Assembly (NCBI GenBank): GCA_004565275.1
Contig: SDOX01000159.1
Coordinates: 3,002-67,001, forward strand
From: Nannochloropsis salina CCMP1776
Lineage: Eukaryota; Sar; Eustigmatophyceae; Eustigmatales; Monodopsidaceae
Length of the DNA stretch: 64,000 bases
Direction: 5' to 3'
Shown here piece after piece: positions 53,979 to 64,000 of the stretch. Both the position numbers and the translations under genes were made by a program. Below the pieces are notes generated by a model that searched no databases, was not told the origin of the DNA, and saw only the letters and a list, made by a program, of their open reading frames with translations. Each line of letters opens with the position of its first letter. The stretch's first letter is position 1.

Positions 53979-55465
53979 TCAGGCCTCCAACGTGGTCAAT
54001 GCCTCCCCTCTACTACTCGTACTTATTTCACTGTCTGCGCTTTCACTAGTTTTTGCGCTACTGCTTCCGATACATACAGCAGAGGATCCGGCGATGTGCT
54101 GCTGTCCATTCAGTGCACGCGCAAGCTCTTCAGGCGTGGTGTGGAAGAGTTCCACGTATCTGGTTCCGAGCATGGATCGGTCCTTACTTTGTTGGGCAGA
54201 ACGGGCATCTTCCACACTTGAGAATGAGACGAAGGCCTCACCCGTCAAGCGGCCATCCGCGCGCAAGATGAGTTGGATGTCGTCCGAAAGCATGTTGAAA
54301 CCTACAATGTGGGTTTAAAAGGGGATTGATGGAAGAGAAATCAGCCAATTGATCGACCTTACACGCCTAGATCTTGACCAAAAATCAACATCACCCACCT
54401 TCGAAAAAATCTCGAATGTCGGTGTTACTGCATGTAAAAGGAAGTCCGCGAAGCTTCAGGATGCCGGAATTTTGTGCCCTCTCTGTCGCAGCAATGGCAA
54501 CCTCACGAGGAATAGTAGGTGCAGCAACGTTTGGCCCCTGGCGTGCAGCAAGCTTCCCTGTCTCTCCTGGTCTTTCGGTATCTGCAAGGCCAGTAGTAGC
54601 AGGACCGATGCCAGCGCCAGGGACAGTCTGGTATGATGGCTGTTGGTACGGAGTCATCTGTAATGCCCGATGCAGGGTGTGCGCTTGGAGGTGTGCTTGT
54701 GGATGTTGATACGGCTGATTGGGGTAGAACAGGGCAGCGTTGAAGTCGTGGAAAGACCCGTCTTGACTTCTCATCGTTCGCCAGGCAAGGCCGTGGACAT
54801 CCCCACGGAAGTGAAATCTATCAAGTTTGGCAAAGTTTTGTATGGGTGCACGTTTTATTAAGAAAGGATGAATGAAAGCTCGTCCTACCTGCGGTAATAA
54901 CCTTCCTCTGTGCGTTGGCGTACCGCGTGGTAGTAGTCAACACGCTTGGCCACGAAAATTTCTATGTATCTCCTCCCCATGTTTTGTCTGATAGATTGGG
55001 TAGAGATGTCAAAAAGTCAGTAAGTCAAAAAAAGACGGTAGCTAATCCTACTTATCCTCGCGTCTCCACAAACCTGTCTTTGCCTAGACCCAGTTGCACA
55101 TCCATGAGGGTGTTAAAAATAACAATGCATTCGCCCTTGCTTGTCATCACCACGTCCAGTACTCCCATTCCCTAGCAAAATTAAGAGAGTCGGAGGTTGA
55201 GAAGGTGTGTCTGCCGATGCAATCACTAGCTGGAGTAACTCACATGGAAAAAGGTGATGACGTCCCGGACTCCCGCGTCGAAAGGCAGGCCTCGGAGTCG
55301 TAGGGCTGGAAAGGGACCCAGAAGATCCTCCAACGTCTCTTCTGTATCTCTGTCTACAGCTTCGCTGTGCTCGAGCGGCCCCATATGGATCGGGGGGTAA
55401 TCTTCGCCCCAAATGGATATTGAGTGGGAAGTGTAAGCATCAAGGTGTCGGTCCAGAGCCTTCAC
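53979..55465 (-). CDS. hnRNP H/GRSF1/ESRP-like protein with two qRRM domains (5' end unresolved)
   Basis: RNA-binding protein of the quasi-RRM kind, which in animals binds G-tracts to control splicing. Exons: 55244-55465, 55074-55171, 54889-54987, 54399-54769 and 53979-54301, all phase-consistent, at least 370 aa. RRM1: FPALRLRGLPFDAGVRDVI, GMGVLDVVMTS, NMGRRYIEIFVAKR. RRM2: GILKLRGLPFTCSNTDIRDF, MLSDDIQLILRADGRLTGEA, MLGTRYVELFHTT. The RGLPF and RYxE(I/L)F motifs are diagnostic. A Gln/Pro/His-rich linker separates them. The exon starting at 55465 follows CTAG with an in-frame stop just before, so at least one more 5' exon exists; a candidate ATG (ATGTCGTCTTCC) lies near 55688. Confidence 0.87.
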
Positions 55466-57417
55466 CTAGATCATGCGCTTCCACCAGCAGTATGAGCAGC
55501 TCACTCTTCTTTTTCTCAAACAAGATCGAAAAGATCAAATTTAAGGTTGACACAACACGTCTTCATGCTTTCCAATCATTGGCACTTGTTACATTTATGC
55601 AAGGGGCAATGTCGATTCTTAACTTACTTGCAAACTGTCGCATGTGTGCATCTGAGGGCCAGAGGTGCGGTAAAGCGGAAGACGACATGGTTTGAATTGG
55701 ACCAAATGGGGATACAAGTGCTTGTCCTGGGGTCACACCGTACTGGATAATGGAATAGATAATACATCGGATGTGAATTTGCCACGGTGGTGCACAAAAT
55801 GATTTTCACCACGCAGGTGTCTCTTGGAGAAATGGGGCTCCTTCTTGTCAACAAAAAAAGATAATGCGCTAAAGTCTACTCCAAGACCAATAATGTAAAC
55901 CGTGGGACCCTCTCCATGCGAACACTGCATACCCGTACCATTTGAGGATGCAGCGGTGAATATTCGACTGCGCCTTGATGCGGCGCATCGAAGATAGATT
56001 GATTGGGATTTTGGCGTTCCATGATATTTCAATTTAAAATGGCTATATCATCCCTTGATAGGTTAAAAACGAAAGGCGTGGTGTACAAGCGGCCCTACGA
56101 ATGGAATCTGGGCCCTGCCGGAAATAGGGAAGGGGAGAGAATTATCTTAGGGATGATTCGATCACATACTGCCTGCCAGAGCAAAAACAATATTGTGGTT
56201 GAGACGATTACCTGTCTTCAGCACTCCGGTCACAGCATTAGAAAAGTACAAATCGACCCCCGGCTTCGTCGGTATCGAGTTATTGATACGTTTTCGGTTA
56301 TTGCGCAAGAGGCGGGACCTGCCTGTCTCCGGGGACCGGAAGTTACCGGAGTTTCTCCGAACAGAACAACGCAGTGTATGGGCGGCTGGATGCGTTTGAA
56401 TGAATCGTTTGCCTATACTATGAATACATAAGTAATAATATTAAGCCTGCTTATTTATCGTAGAAACTACTCTCTATTCAGAACCTAAAATTCATACTTT
56501 CGAGAGTAGCAATGAAGATATGTCCCTTCCTTGCGTATGCTACATGCATATGTATCGAGCTTGAATCTAAATTTGATTCAAATAAATAATCTGAGCAGCA
56601 ACACGTTTTAATCGAAAAGTATTGGTTCGTTGCATGTTAACTTCCGCTTTTAAATTAAAATTATTCACAAACGGATCATCCTTCTTTCACCTATGTAGCG
56701 TGTGTCTCCTGTAAGTAGCTTGACTCTCTTGTTACTTTCATTATCTCCTACCTTATCAAACAAAACATTATGAAAGAGATCTGCCTTGCAAATTCCTCTC
56801 CGAGATGTTCTCACGTGACACAATCTCAACACTTTGATTGCTCTGGAAATTGAGATAGAGATGATCTTCTGCGTTCAGATTAATTGAATGGACTGAGTGC
56901 CCGCAACCCACATGTTTTCGTACTTAAAACTGGCAAAACTCTTTACAATTAAGCCCAAATAATAGTCGATAGCTGTATCTAAAAAGGTTGAGCCCCATTG
57001 CATGCATTTTTACGACGTCAATGCTCATATTGAGCGTAATCTCTACCAATTCATCGTCAGCGAAGCGTGCGCAGCATGCGGTGAGAAAAGACATATTACA
57101 CGATTAACACTGAAAAGAGTGTGGCGCATGTTGTGAGAGATGTCATTCAAAGTAAAACGTGAAGGGCACCGTGACCAACGACATGATGCATGCCGCCTTT
57201 TATGTCCATTCCACACTTTCCGAGCCCCCGGAAAACCCAGTGCTCCCGTGCGGTTTATCGGAAATTGTTCTGATGGTTATTATTTCTTCTTTTTGCGTAG
57301 AATCGTGCTGTGCATTCTACCATTGCAGTGCTCCTTTTCACGTGGCTTCAGGTGACCGTGGGTTGAAACTTTGACCTTGCCACAAGCGGTCATGGATCGT
57401 CGACTTTCATGCACAGC
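55466..57417. other. AT-rich intergenic region
   Basis: About 1.95 kb, the least GC-rich part of the window (especially 56400-57100). It may hold the 5' exon(s) of the RRM gene near 55600-55700. Short open frames here carry no conserved motif, and no repeat array or RNA gene was seen. Confidence 0.45.
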
Positions 57418-59028
57418 TCATATGCGGTGCGTTGACCTTGTTGCATCGGAGTAAGAAGTGGCTTGGTAGGGTGCCTCAGACCCTCCTACCACGCTCGTAT
57501 ACACTTGCCCTCCCCGTCCTCCGCCCACTCGGTTACCAGTCCCTGGGAACCCACCCATGCGGAGATATACGCCGTAAGCCACGCCCGCACCAGCCAAGAC
57601 CAGCACCAGGAGAGACCCAAATATCCAGCCACCGGTCGAGCCCCTGCGTTTTGAAGTGTCCACACCGCTCAAAGGCTTATTTTGATGGCTATCGTTATTT
57701 TGATGGCTATCGTGACCCTTGCGAGGGGCCGACGACGGGGCGAGGACAGCGTCATTGCCCGCGCCACCCACACCCGCGCCTTCTCGGGGTTTCTCGCCTA
57801 GGACGGAGGCCTTACCCTGGCCGGGCTTCTGCCAGACACGGACGGACTTGACCTGCAAAGCAGAGTCTCTGCCAGCCCAGCTCGGATACCATTCATCTTT
57901 TGCTTTGGCAAAGAGGTAGGGGGCCCCCTTCCCCGTATTAGTCCACGGCTTTCCGTCCTCTCCGTCCTCGAAGAAGTTGCTTAATCCGCCCACGGCCACG
58001 TTGAGGACCAGGTAGAATGGTTGGTCGAAAGGAGCCGCATTCGGCCGGCCGATCCAGGGATTGCCCGTGCCCGGCACGTCAGAGAAGTCGCCACGCTCGA
58101 AGAATGGGCGGTCGAACTTGACCTCAAGGACCTTCTGGTCTTCTCTGTCTAGGTAGGTGTAGAGCCCCTGCTCGTTCCACACCATGCCGAAGACGTGAAA
58201 GTCGTCGTTAAAAGTACCTTTTCCCTCTGGTAAAGTGAAGCTCTCGCAAGTCATGTCGTACTTGTCAAGCGCGAAATAGGGTCCCCAATGCATGCAGCTA
58301 CCGAAGGAGTCGTAGCCGCCTTTCACATACCCAGGCTTGTTCCCCCGCGACTCCATCACGTCAATCTCCCCCGACGCAGGCCACTGTCCATATACATTCT
58401 TCTCAGGCAGCAGCCAGATGGCGGGCCATAGCCAGTCTCCTCGTGGCAGCTTGGCCTCCACCTCCAGGCGCCCGTACTGGAAGGTGAAGGTGCCTGTGGT
58501 CCGGAGGCGCGCTGACTGCACCGGGTTGATGACCAGCTGCGCCCCGGCGTCGGATATGCGTTCGCAGCCATAGAACGCGTTGGACGTGCATGCATCAGAG
58601 GGCCACATACCCCACATGTCGAAACGAAACGGCTTCTCACCCATCATGTTCGCCTCCCCGATGGTCTCCTCCGTGAGCGTTGGCTGCAGGTAGAGCACGC
58701 CTTCCTCGACAAAGCTGTTGCTGCGATTGTTCGTGTAGTACTGGAATTCCCAATTTCCACCACCCGCCATGGTGATGTCATGTGCCCATATCTCCATATC
58801 CAGCTCCTCGAATGTGTCCTCGAACACCAACACTTCCGCTTCAGCCCCTTCCACCGCCCTATCCCCCACGCTCTCCCCGTCCACCGCCCTACCCCCCACG
58901 CTCTTTTTTGAAAGCAGAGCCAACGAGCCTTCACCTCCTCGGCCTCCTCCAATTTCACCCACGCCGCCTAAATCACTCATAGCGAGCTTTTCTTCCCGCG
59001 CCTGCACAAGAGCCTCGCGCTCCGCCAA
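57418..59028 (-). CDS. GH16 beta-1,3-glucanase-like protein with C-terminal membrane anchor
   Basis: Glycoside hydrolase family 16 domain, probably acting on chrysolaminarin or wall beta-glucan. The frame from 59028 gives 536 aa; its first codon is TTG, so the real start is either Met17 (58980) or an upstream exon. The catalytic motif is GEIDVMES (Glu221, Asp223, Glu226), preceded by FQYGRLEVEAKLPRGDWLWP and IWLLPE. Further family motifs are DDFHVFGMVWNE, YLDREDQKVLEVKF and PFYLVLNVAVGG. After a Ser/His/Gln linker with a duplicated DSHQN unit there is one transmembrane helix (IFGSLLVLVLAGAGVAYGVY) and a short tail. In the same frame just upstream, a hydrophobic stretch CICPFSVSITC could be part of a signal peptide lacking its Met. 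Confidence 0.88.
   Translation of the reverse strand: MAEREALVQAREEKLAMSDLGGVGEIGGGRGGEGSLALLSKKSVGGRAVDGESVGDRAVEGAEAEVLVFEDTFEELDMEIWAHDITMAGGGNWEFQYYTNNRSNSFVEEGVLYLQPTLTEETIGEANMMGEKPFRFDMWGMWPSDACTSNAFYGCERISDAGAQLVINPVQSARLRTTGTFTFQYGRLEVEAKLPRGDWLWPAIWLLPEKNVYGQWPASGEIDVMESRGNKPGYVKGGYDSFGSCMHWGPYFALDKYDMTCESFTLPEGKGTFNDDFHVFGMVWNEQGLYTYLDREDQKVLEVKFDRPFFERGDFSDVPGTGNPWIGRPNAAPFDQPFYLVLNVAVGGLSNFFEDGEDGKPWTNTGKGAPYLFAKAKDEWYPSWAGRDSALQVKSVRVWQKPGQGKASVLGEKPREGAGVGGAGNDAVLAPSSAPRKGHDSHQNNDSHQNKPLSGVDTSKRRGSTGGWIFGSLLVLVLAGAGVAYGVYLRMGGFPGTGNRVGGGRGGQVYTSVVGGSEAPYQATSYSDATRSTHRI
57677..57712. repeat. 18-bp direct duplication
   Basis: TTATTTTGATGGCTATCG occurs twice in tandem, in frame in the linker of the GH16 protein, duplicating an approximately six-residue unit. 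Confidence 0.95.
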
Positions 59029-60477
59029 CTGTGTGCTCGTGCAAGTGATGGAGACGGAAAATGGACATATGCACAGTCAGACACGCCACAAGGTGCGGAA
59101 CCGTCTCGGCTTCTCGATCTTAAAAACGTATGTGTGGATATATAGCATCGTGAAGCGGAAACCGCTGAGTAGCAACCTCCGGGAGATTTCGAGAGGTATG
59201 AGGCTGGCCTTCATGGTTTAGTGAGCTTTACCTCAATGCGCCATTGCTCCAGCGCTTGAAGCCTCCTTTCAATTGTGGCAGCTGGGTTTACATCCGAGGT
59301 TGATGCCCTTATAAGATAATTGACGGAGGAAAGCATTATCAATGACGTTTACATTCCATTATTTCATCTCATAGCAAGCTCACCTAGTACGATCGCAAGC
59401 TGAGCAGATAGCCGTTGGAAGAGTGACTCCCGCAAGTAGTGCGAAGAGGATACGTCGACCGCCATAGCTCACTCCCATATCTTGCAACCTTTGCAAACCG
59501 TTTAATTTTTCTAATTTGCGGGGGCTGGTATTCGTTGAGCATGAAGGTCCCAAGAGAGAGTTTTACACCAATACAAAGCGGGATTGGAAAGGCGGACACC
59601 GCAACAATCGGGCTAGTAGTTCCCTGCCAAAGAATCAATTTGTAAACTCTTGCTTCTCTGAATTCGCATGATTTTTGTTTTTAGGGCTGCTTGTTGCAAT
59701 CGCACGTTTGCTTTGTTCTTGCTCCTGTTCGCCTCTCGGCTGATCTAGCCGTCGCTGTGGCTCCTGGCGAGCCTCGACCCAGGTACACCGCTTGTTACCA
59801 AGTCCCGCGGAAGGCAGCTTCTTTTCAAATTTTTTATCACTTGTAAAGGTCAACTTGCTCTGATCTGACGACGAAGAGTGATCCTACGGGCGAATGCCTG
59901 CTTTGAGACTGTTGAATACCTCGGACAACTTGAGCAAGAAGAAGCACGTTCAGTGTGACGGCATTATTCAGTAAACCCCGGAATATAGATGGCGGGCATG
60001 GCAATTTCGAACATTGTGTTGGTCGTATCCTTTGATTCCGGGCACAAATTAGTTATCATCCATGAGCAATTACTTGTCAATTCTCTGGTCATTTGAATGA
60101 AGCCTCGGTCGGCACATTATGTGGTCTCTGGTAAGGCTGGCTACCGGGAAGCCGGTTGTATGAACGACCTACTATATTTCTCCCACGAACTTGGTAACTT
60201 TCACGATTCACGCGTCACAATAGTAGCCCAAATTGCCTGTCCGTCCTACCCGTAGCTATCCATCATTCGTCTCGCTGACAGCACTTGGAAGTCAAGTTGA
60301 TGTTAACCTTATCAATGATGAAAGGAAGAGCGCTCTAGCATGGTACGTGACAAATCGGTGCGGAAGCCCCCTCTCATACTCACAAATAACATGCTGGCAA
60401 CATGGTGTGTGTTCCGATCTATGTTCAATTGAAGCTTACTTATATGTCGTTTGGCATTACAGCCAAAGAACAGCACA
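59029..60477. other. Intergenic region GH16 / SLC25
   Basis: About 1.45 kb, AT-rich. It should hold the GH16 5' exon or promoter (an ATG at 59214 on the minus strand opens a short frame) and the carrier's promoter. No other gene was supported. Confidence 0.4.
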
Positions 60478-61839
60478 ATGACAGAGCGTTCGAATGAATT
60501 AGCTCATCCGAAGTCGTCCCTGTCACCTTCTCGGCCCCGACATGCCCTTACACCTGTGTTTGCCGGGGGTTTGGCAGGCTGTACGTACCAATGCAATCCA
60601 TGTATGGTCATTTGAATCCATCTTCTGCGAGTTACTTTCTTTTTGACATAATTTTCGTTCTATCGCACATTTCTTCTTTCTGGCCATGCCCAGGGATAGA
60701 AATCTGTTTAACTTTCCCTTTCGAATTTACGAAAACTCAGGTTCGTCCCCACCCTTAAACACTCTCTCGAAAACCTTAGAGTTTTTGTGAGTATGTCTCC
60801 GACGTTTTTATTTCTCTATTTTATACTACTGCAGTGCCAGCTTAAACAGCACTATGCACTCAATGCCTTTACGGGACCTTTGGACTGTGTACGCTTCACC
60901 CTAAGAACCAAAGGCCCTCTAGGTTTATACAAAGGTCTCACACCATGGCTGGTATTTGCTTTCCCACGGTCCGCTGTCCGATTTTCAACCTATGAGTTCG
61001 TTAGTCAACGATTTCGGGAAACCGTCTCGAAAGAAAGCCAAGAAGGCGAATTGCAGAACGGGAAACTTGATCCATATCTCAGTATGACAGCAGGATCCAT
61101 CGCTGGTGCAGGTACATTATGTGAGGCGACAAACATATATGTTCTGCCAAAGTAATATGCGCACGATAGTAGTCCTCATGGAATCTATTGGATTTCTTGT
61201 TTTTACCAAAAATCCACAGTGGAATTCCTGACTGTTGGAACACCTATGCAATGCATCCAAGTCAAGATGGCGCATGATGCCTACTCTAAGGTTCCACGAT
61301 TTCACGGCTTTGTTAGTGCAATAGTAGGAATCGTTCGGGCAGAAGGTCTTTTGAAAGGGCTGTATGCAGGACTAGGTCCCACTGTGTTAAAGGGAGCCGT
61401 GAATAATTGCATCCGATTCTCAACTTTTTCAGAACTCAAATATGTTTACCAGAAATACAAATTAAATGTTGTTGCAGAAGACAGATTAATGGCTACGTTT
61501 GAGAACTTTTCAACATACCCGGAAAGCGACCATTTTCAGCCGGTCCCGGAAGCTACCTTGAATCCCCTGGAAACAATGTTGCTGGGCGCTATATCAGGAG
61601 GACTTTCAGCAATTGCAACGCATCCTATCGACACAGTTAAATCAAATATGCAGTCGTTGAGTGCTGAGAAGTATACATCATCCTGGAACTGTTTCCTGTC
61701 TATCTTACGCAACCAAGGTCTTCCTGGGCTTTATCAAGGTATGGCTCCCCGATTTGTCCGTGTTTGTCTTGAGATTGGCCTACACTTTTCGCTCTATGAA
61801 CAAATAGCCTGTCGTATTGACGAAAGCTGGTTCAAGTAA
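60478..61839 (+). CDS. Mitochondrial carrier (SLC25), citrate-transporter-like
   Basis: Six-helix inner-membrane transporter most like the tricarboxylate carrier SLC25A1/CTP. Exons: 60478-60580, 60694-60740, 60835-61111 and 61220-61839, phase-consistent, 348 aa. Repeat 1: AGGLAG, then WIEICLTFPFEFTKTQ (spliced), LYKGLTPWLVFAFPRSAVRF. Repeat 2: MTAGSIAGAG, TPMQCIQVKM, LYAGLGPTVLKGAVNNCIRF. Repeat 3: GAISGGLSAIATHPIDTVK, LYQGMAPRFVRVCLEIGLHF. The Pro-x-Asp/Glu-x-x-Lys signature is intact in repeats 1 and 3 but reads PMQCIQ in repeat 2. An insert of about 45 residues lies between repeats 2 and 3. Codon use is AT-richer than in the left-hand genes. Exon 3 could start 6 bases later at the next AG. 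Confidence 0.87.
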
Positions 61840-62968
61840 GGACTTGATGAAGCTTGCGTTCGGGAGGAGTGGGTCTCTCTTGTCAAACAAAGTATAAAAC
61901 CAACAATGTCTTTCGCCTTGAACGCTTCTGCCAGCTCCACTGAGACACGGAACACATCGTCCAAGCAATAGTACTTAATAAATGCAAAGCGGTCAGAGCG
62001 AGTATAGCGTTTGTAAATTTCTCATTCTGATTGCTGCAGTAAATGGATGAAGCAGTTGAATGTTGAGATGAGTTCTTTTCATACGTCATTTATAAAAAAT
62101 TAGGAAAAGGAATCATGGAATGAATGTCTCGTTGTTGTGGGGATGTGATTATTGAATCTTCAAGTTTTACACAATTTGTAAATGGTATGTCTCACATGGA
62201 CTCATAATGCGAGGAATAATTTTCGCTCCCATCGTTGATTTCTTTCTCAATCTACGAATGTTACTCTTGCTACCAGCAAATTTCGCAACATATAGAGAAA
62301 TTAGATCTTAATACTCTTAGAGTAAACACGAAACTGAAGTTTCGACGATGTTACAACACTTGTGAACTAATCGCAAATGTTTGCAATTTGAGAAGAAATC
62401 GACAACACGTGAAACCAATTTACAAGTGTCGCCCTCAAGTGTGAGTGCAGACTCGGTTATTTAGCCCCAAAAGCTCGTTTATTTGTTACCTGCGAACTTG
62501 AGGTCTGTCTGGCCCCAAAGTGTGAAGAGTGATGCTTAAGCTTGTTGCCCTCTTTCAAAGCTTTTGCCCACGCTGAATACTTCACGCGTCACGTTCCGAG
62601 GTCGCTGCTCAAATAAATACCAGTAAAAGCCAAAAAAAAGGTGATGAATGTATTAATTTAATAATTTAGTACATCTTTATAAAAATACTGAATGCTTACT
62701 TATATACATCTAGATGTATTCTTTTTCATTCCGTCCCTATATGAGCCCTGGTTGGGTATCCTACGAAATAACATTGTCTATATGAGGAATTTCTTCTTCC
62801 CAATTTGATGTACAACCATGAGACGCAGCTACCCAGCAAAACATCGCATAGTATTGACCTCCACGATGCTTTGCTGTGTCTTTCTTGTGCTTCATTGATT
62901 AAGCAGTGCTCAACACTTCCTCTTGAGTACAAAAGCATACAATACATGGAAGCCGTACGGCAGGTAGA
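61840..62968. other. AT-rich convergent intergenic region
   Basis: About 1.1 kb between the carrier stop (+) and the reductase stop (-). Strongly AT-rich around 62640-62720. No supported gene. Confidence 0.45.
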
Positions 62969-64000
62969 TTACCTTACTGGCAACGTACAACTGGTAAAGT
63001 CACAGAAACCTACTGGAACGTCTACTCCCAATGGCGAGCCGTAAGTATTTTTCTGGTAATCGTTTGCGACATCATGCCACTCTCCATCATTTAGTTGCTC
63101 CCATCGACGATATTGAGAGACTGCAGAAGCACCCATGATCTGAGTCCATTGCGCCCGAGTCATATGCAACATTGTTGCTGCTGCTTGCCATCTAAGCCTG
63201 TACGCATTCACAGTTCCCAAAAGCGGTACGATTCGCGAGGGGTGTCGAAGAAGCCATGCAACGGCTACTTGGTCAGTCGTCACATCAGGTCCCATTTCCG
63301 TTGCCACTTCTTGAAGAGCAGCTAGAATTCGCCCCTGCCGCGCACCATTCGGGAAGTTGAATAACCGGTTGACACCAGCAAGAGGGTCTCCTCCTAGAGG
63401 ACCCCACGCAAGGGGTGCAATCCCCAATTCTTGAAGCTGATCCAGGCGGCCGTCGAAAAGAGCCGTAGGAGTGAGGACAGAGCATTCCAGCTCGGAGGTT
63501 GTCAGACTCAATTGCTGCTTTTCCATAGCAGCTTGGAGGAGAGAAAGCTTGCTTGGAGGATAGTTGGCCACACCGAAATAGCGGACTTTACCCTCACTCT
63601 TCAACTTTTTAAAAGTGGTAACTAGCTCCGTCGCATCAAGTAGTGGATCAGGTGCATGAGGCATAAGAACATCTATGTACGTGGTGCCCAACTGAGCTAG
63701 AGCGATGTCGACAGCATTTGCCACGTACTGACCACTACTGTCGAGATATTGTACAGGAGCGTCCGGGAATACAATACCTGTCTTGTACACAATCTGGAAC
63801 CTTTCTCGTAGTCCTGGTTGTAACGCGAACGCCTGCCCTACAAGCTCAGCGCTAGTGTTATACGCATAGATGTCGGCCAAGTCCAGCAGCGTGATATTGT
63901 TTTGAAGCGCAACAAGAAGGAGGTCTCTGAGCGCTGTTGCACCTCCACTTGCTTGCAGCTCAGCAAAGTGAAGTCCCCCCAACCCAATTTGGGAGGTTTC
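62969..64000 (-). CDS. Aldo/keto reductase, partial (5' end beyond right edge)
   Basis: NADPH-dependent oxidoreductase of the AKR superfamily, closest in pattern to the bacterial YdhF-like group. The frame is open to the window edge, giving at least 343 aa, so the N-terminus is missing. The catalytic tetrad is visible: LLDLADIYAY (Asp and Tyr), VYKTGIV (Lys) and VLMPHAPDPL (His). Other family segments are SQIGLGGLHF near the visible start, GKVRYFGVANYPPSKL, APLAWGPLGGDPLAG, VAVAWLLRHPSRIVPLLGT and WEQLNDGEWH. The C-terminal about 30 residues (DVPVGFCDFTSC) extend past the family's usual end and contain two Cys; they may be real or read-through of an intron. The substrate is unknown. Confidence 0.88.
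   Translation of the reverse strand, partial: ETSQIGLGGLHFAELQASGGATALRDLLLVALQNNITLLDLADIYAYNTSAELVGQAFALQPGLRERFQIVYKTGIVFPDAPVQYLDSSGQYVANAVDIALAQLGTTYIDVLMPHAPDPLLDATELVTTFKKLKSEGKVRYFGVANYPPSKLSLLQAAMEKQQLSLTTSELECSVLTPTALFDGRLDQLQELGIAPLAWGPLGGDPLAGVNRLFNFPNGARQGRILAALQEVATEMGPDVTTDQVAVAWLLRHPSRIVPLLGTVNAYRLRWQAAATMLHMTRAQWTQIMGASAVSQYRRWEQLNDGEWHDVANDYQKNTYGSPLGVDVPVGFCDFTSCTLPVR

Noticed and set aside
55733-56032. 99-codon minus-strand frame upstream of the RRM gene
   Set aside because: No homology or splice support; composition is like the surrounding non-coding DNA.

Overview
The window looks like nuclear DNA of a photosynthetic stramenopile, most probably a eustigmatophyte such as Nannochloropsis/Microchloropsis. 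Genes are compact, have few introns and lie on both strands. Introns are short and GT-AG, and many carry long CCCT microsatellites in front of the 3' AG. Several N-termini read as a signal peptide followed by an ASAF-like motif (IspF, an AP endonuclease, an unknown protein, a hydrolase-CYTH fusion), which is the signature of import into a secondary plastid. DGAT2, GPC acyltransferase, a GH16 beta-glucanase and PPR proteins fit this. The genus is an inference; no rRNA or marker gene is present.

Layout. 0-13 kb: a patatin-like lipase (-, runs off the left edge), DPH7 (+), DGAT2 (+), a secreted SGNH hydrolase (-) and a PPR protein with a degenerate SMR-like tail (-). 13-25 kb: a giant BLTP2/FMP27/SABRE-type lipid-transfer protein (+), interrupted by a 100-N gap; VPS29 (-); and a nuclear poly(A) polymerase (+) whose frame slips at C-tracts. 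25-40 kb: plastid IspF (-), APEX-type endonuclease (-), mitochondrial ATP synthase f-like subunit (+), secreted lactonase-like propeller (-), TPMT-family methyltransferase (-), a hydrolase-CYTH fusion (+), a YgfZ/IBA57-like protein (+) and an unknown plastid protein (-). 40-53 kb: RAD17 (+), a CRAL-TRIO protein (-), a coiled-coil protein (+), GPC acyltransferase (-) and a fatty acid hydroxylase-superfamily enzyme (-). 53-64 kb is visibly AT-richer and gene-poorer: an hnRNP-H-like RRM protein (-), a GH16 glucanase with a C-terminal membrane anchor (-), a citrate-carrier-like SLC25 protein (+) and an aldo/keto reductase (-, runs off the right edge).

The genes do not form an operon. There is, however, a clear density of lipid-related functions: lipase, DGAT2, SGNH hydrolase, BLTP2, GPC acyltransferase, Sec14-like protein and fatty acid/sterol hydroxylase, with citrate export as a possible carbon source. 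I saw no transposon, retroelement, viral remnant, CRISPR array, rRNA or convincing tRNA. Exon models were built by hand from GT-AG sites and reading phase; 5' ends are the least certain part. Intergenic stretches are described from reading only.
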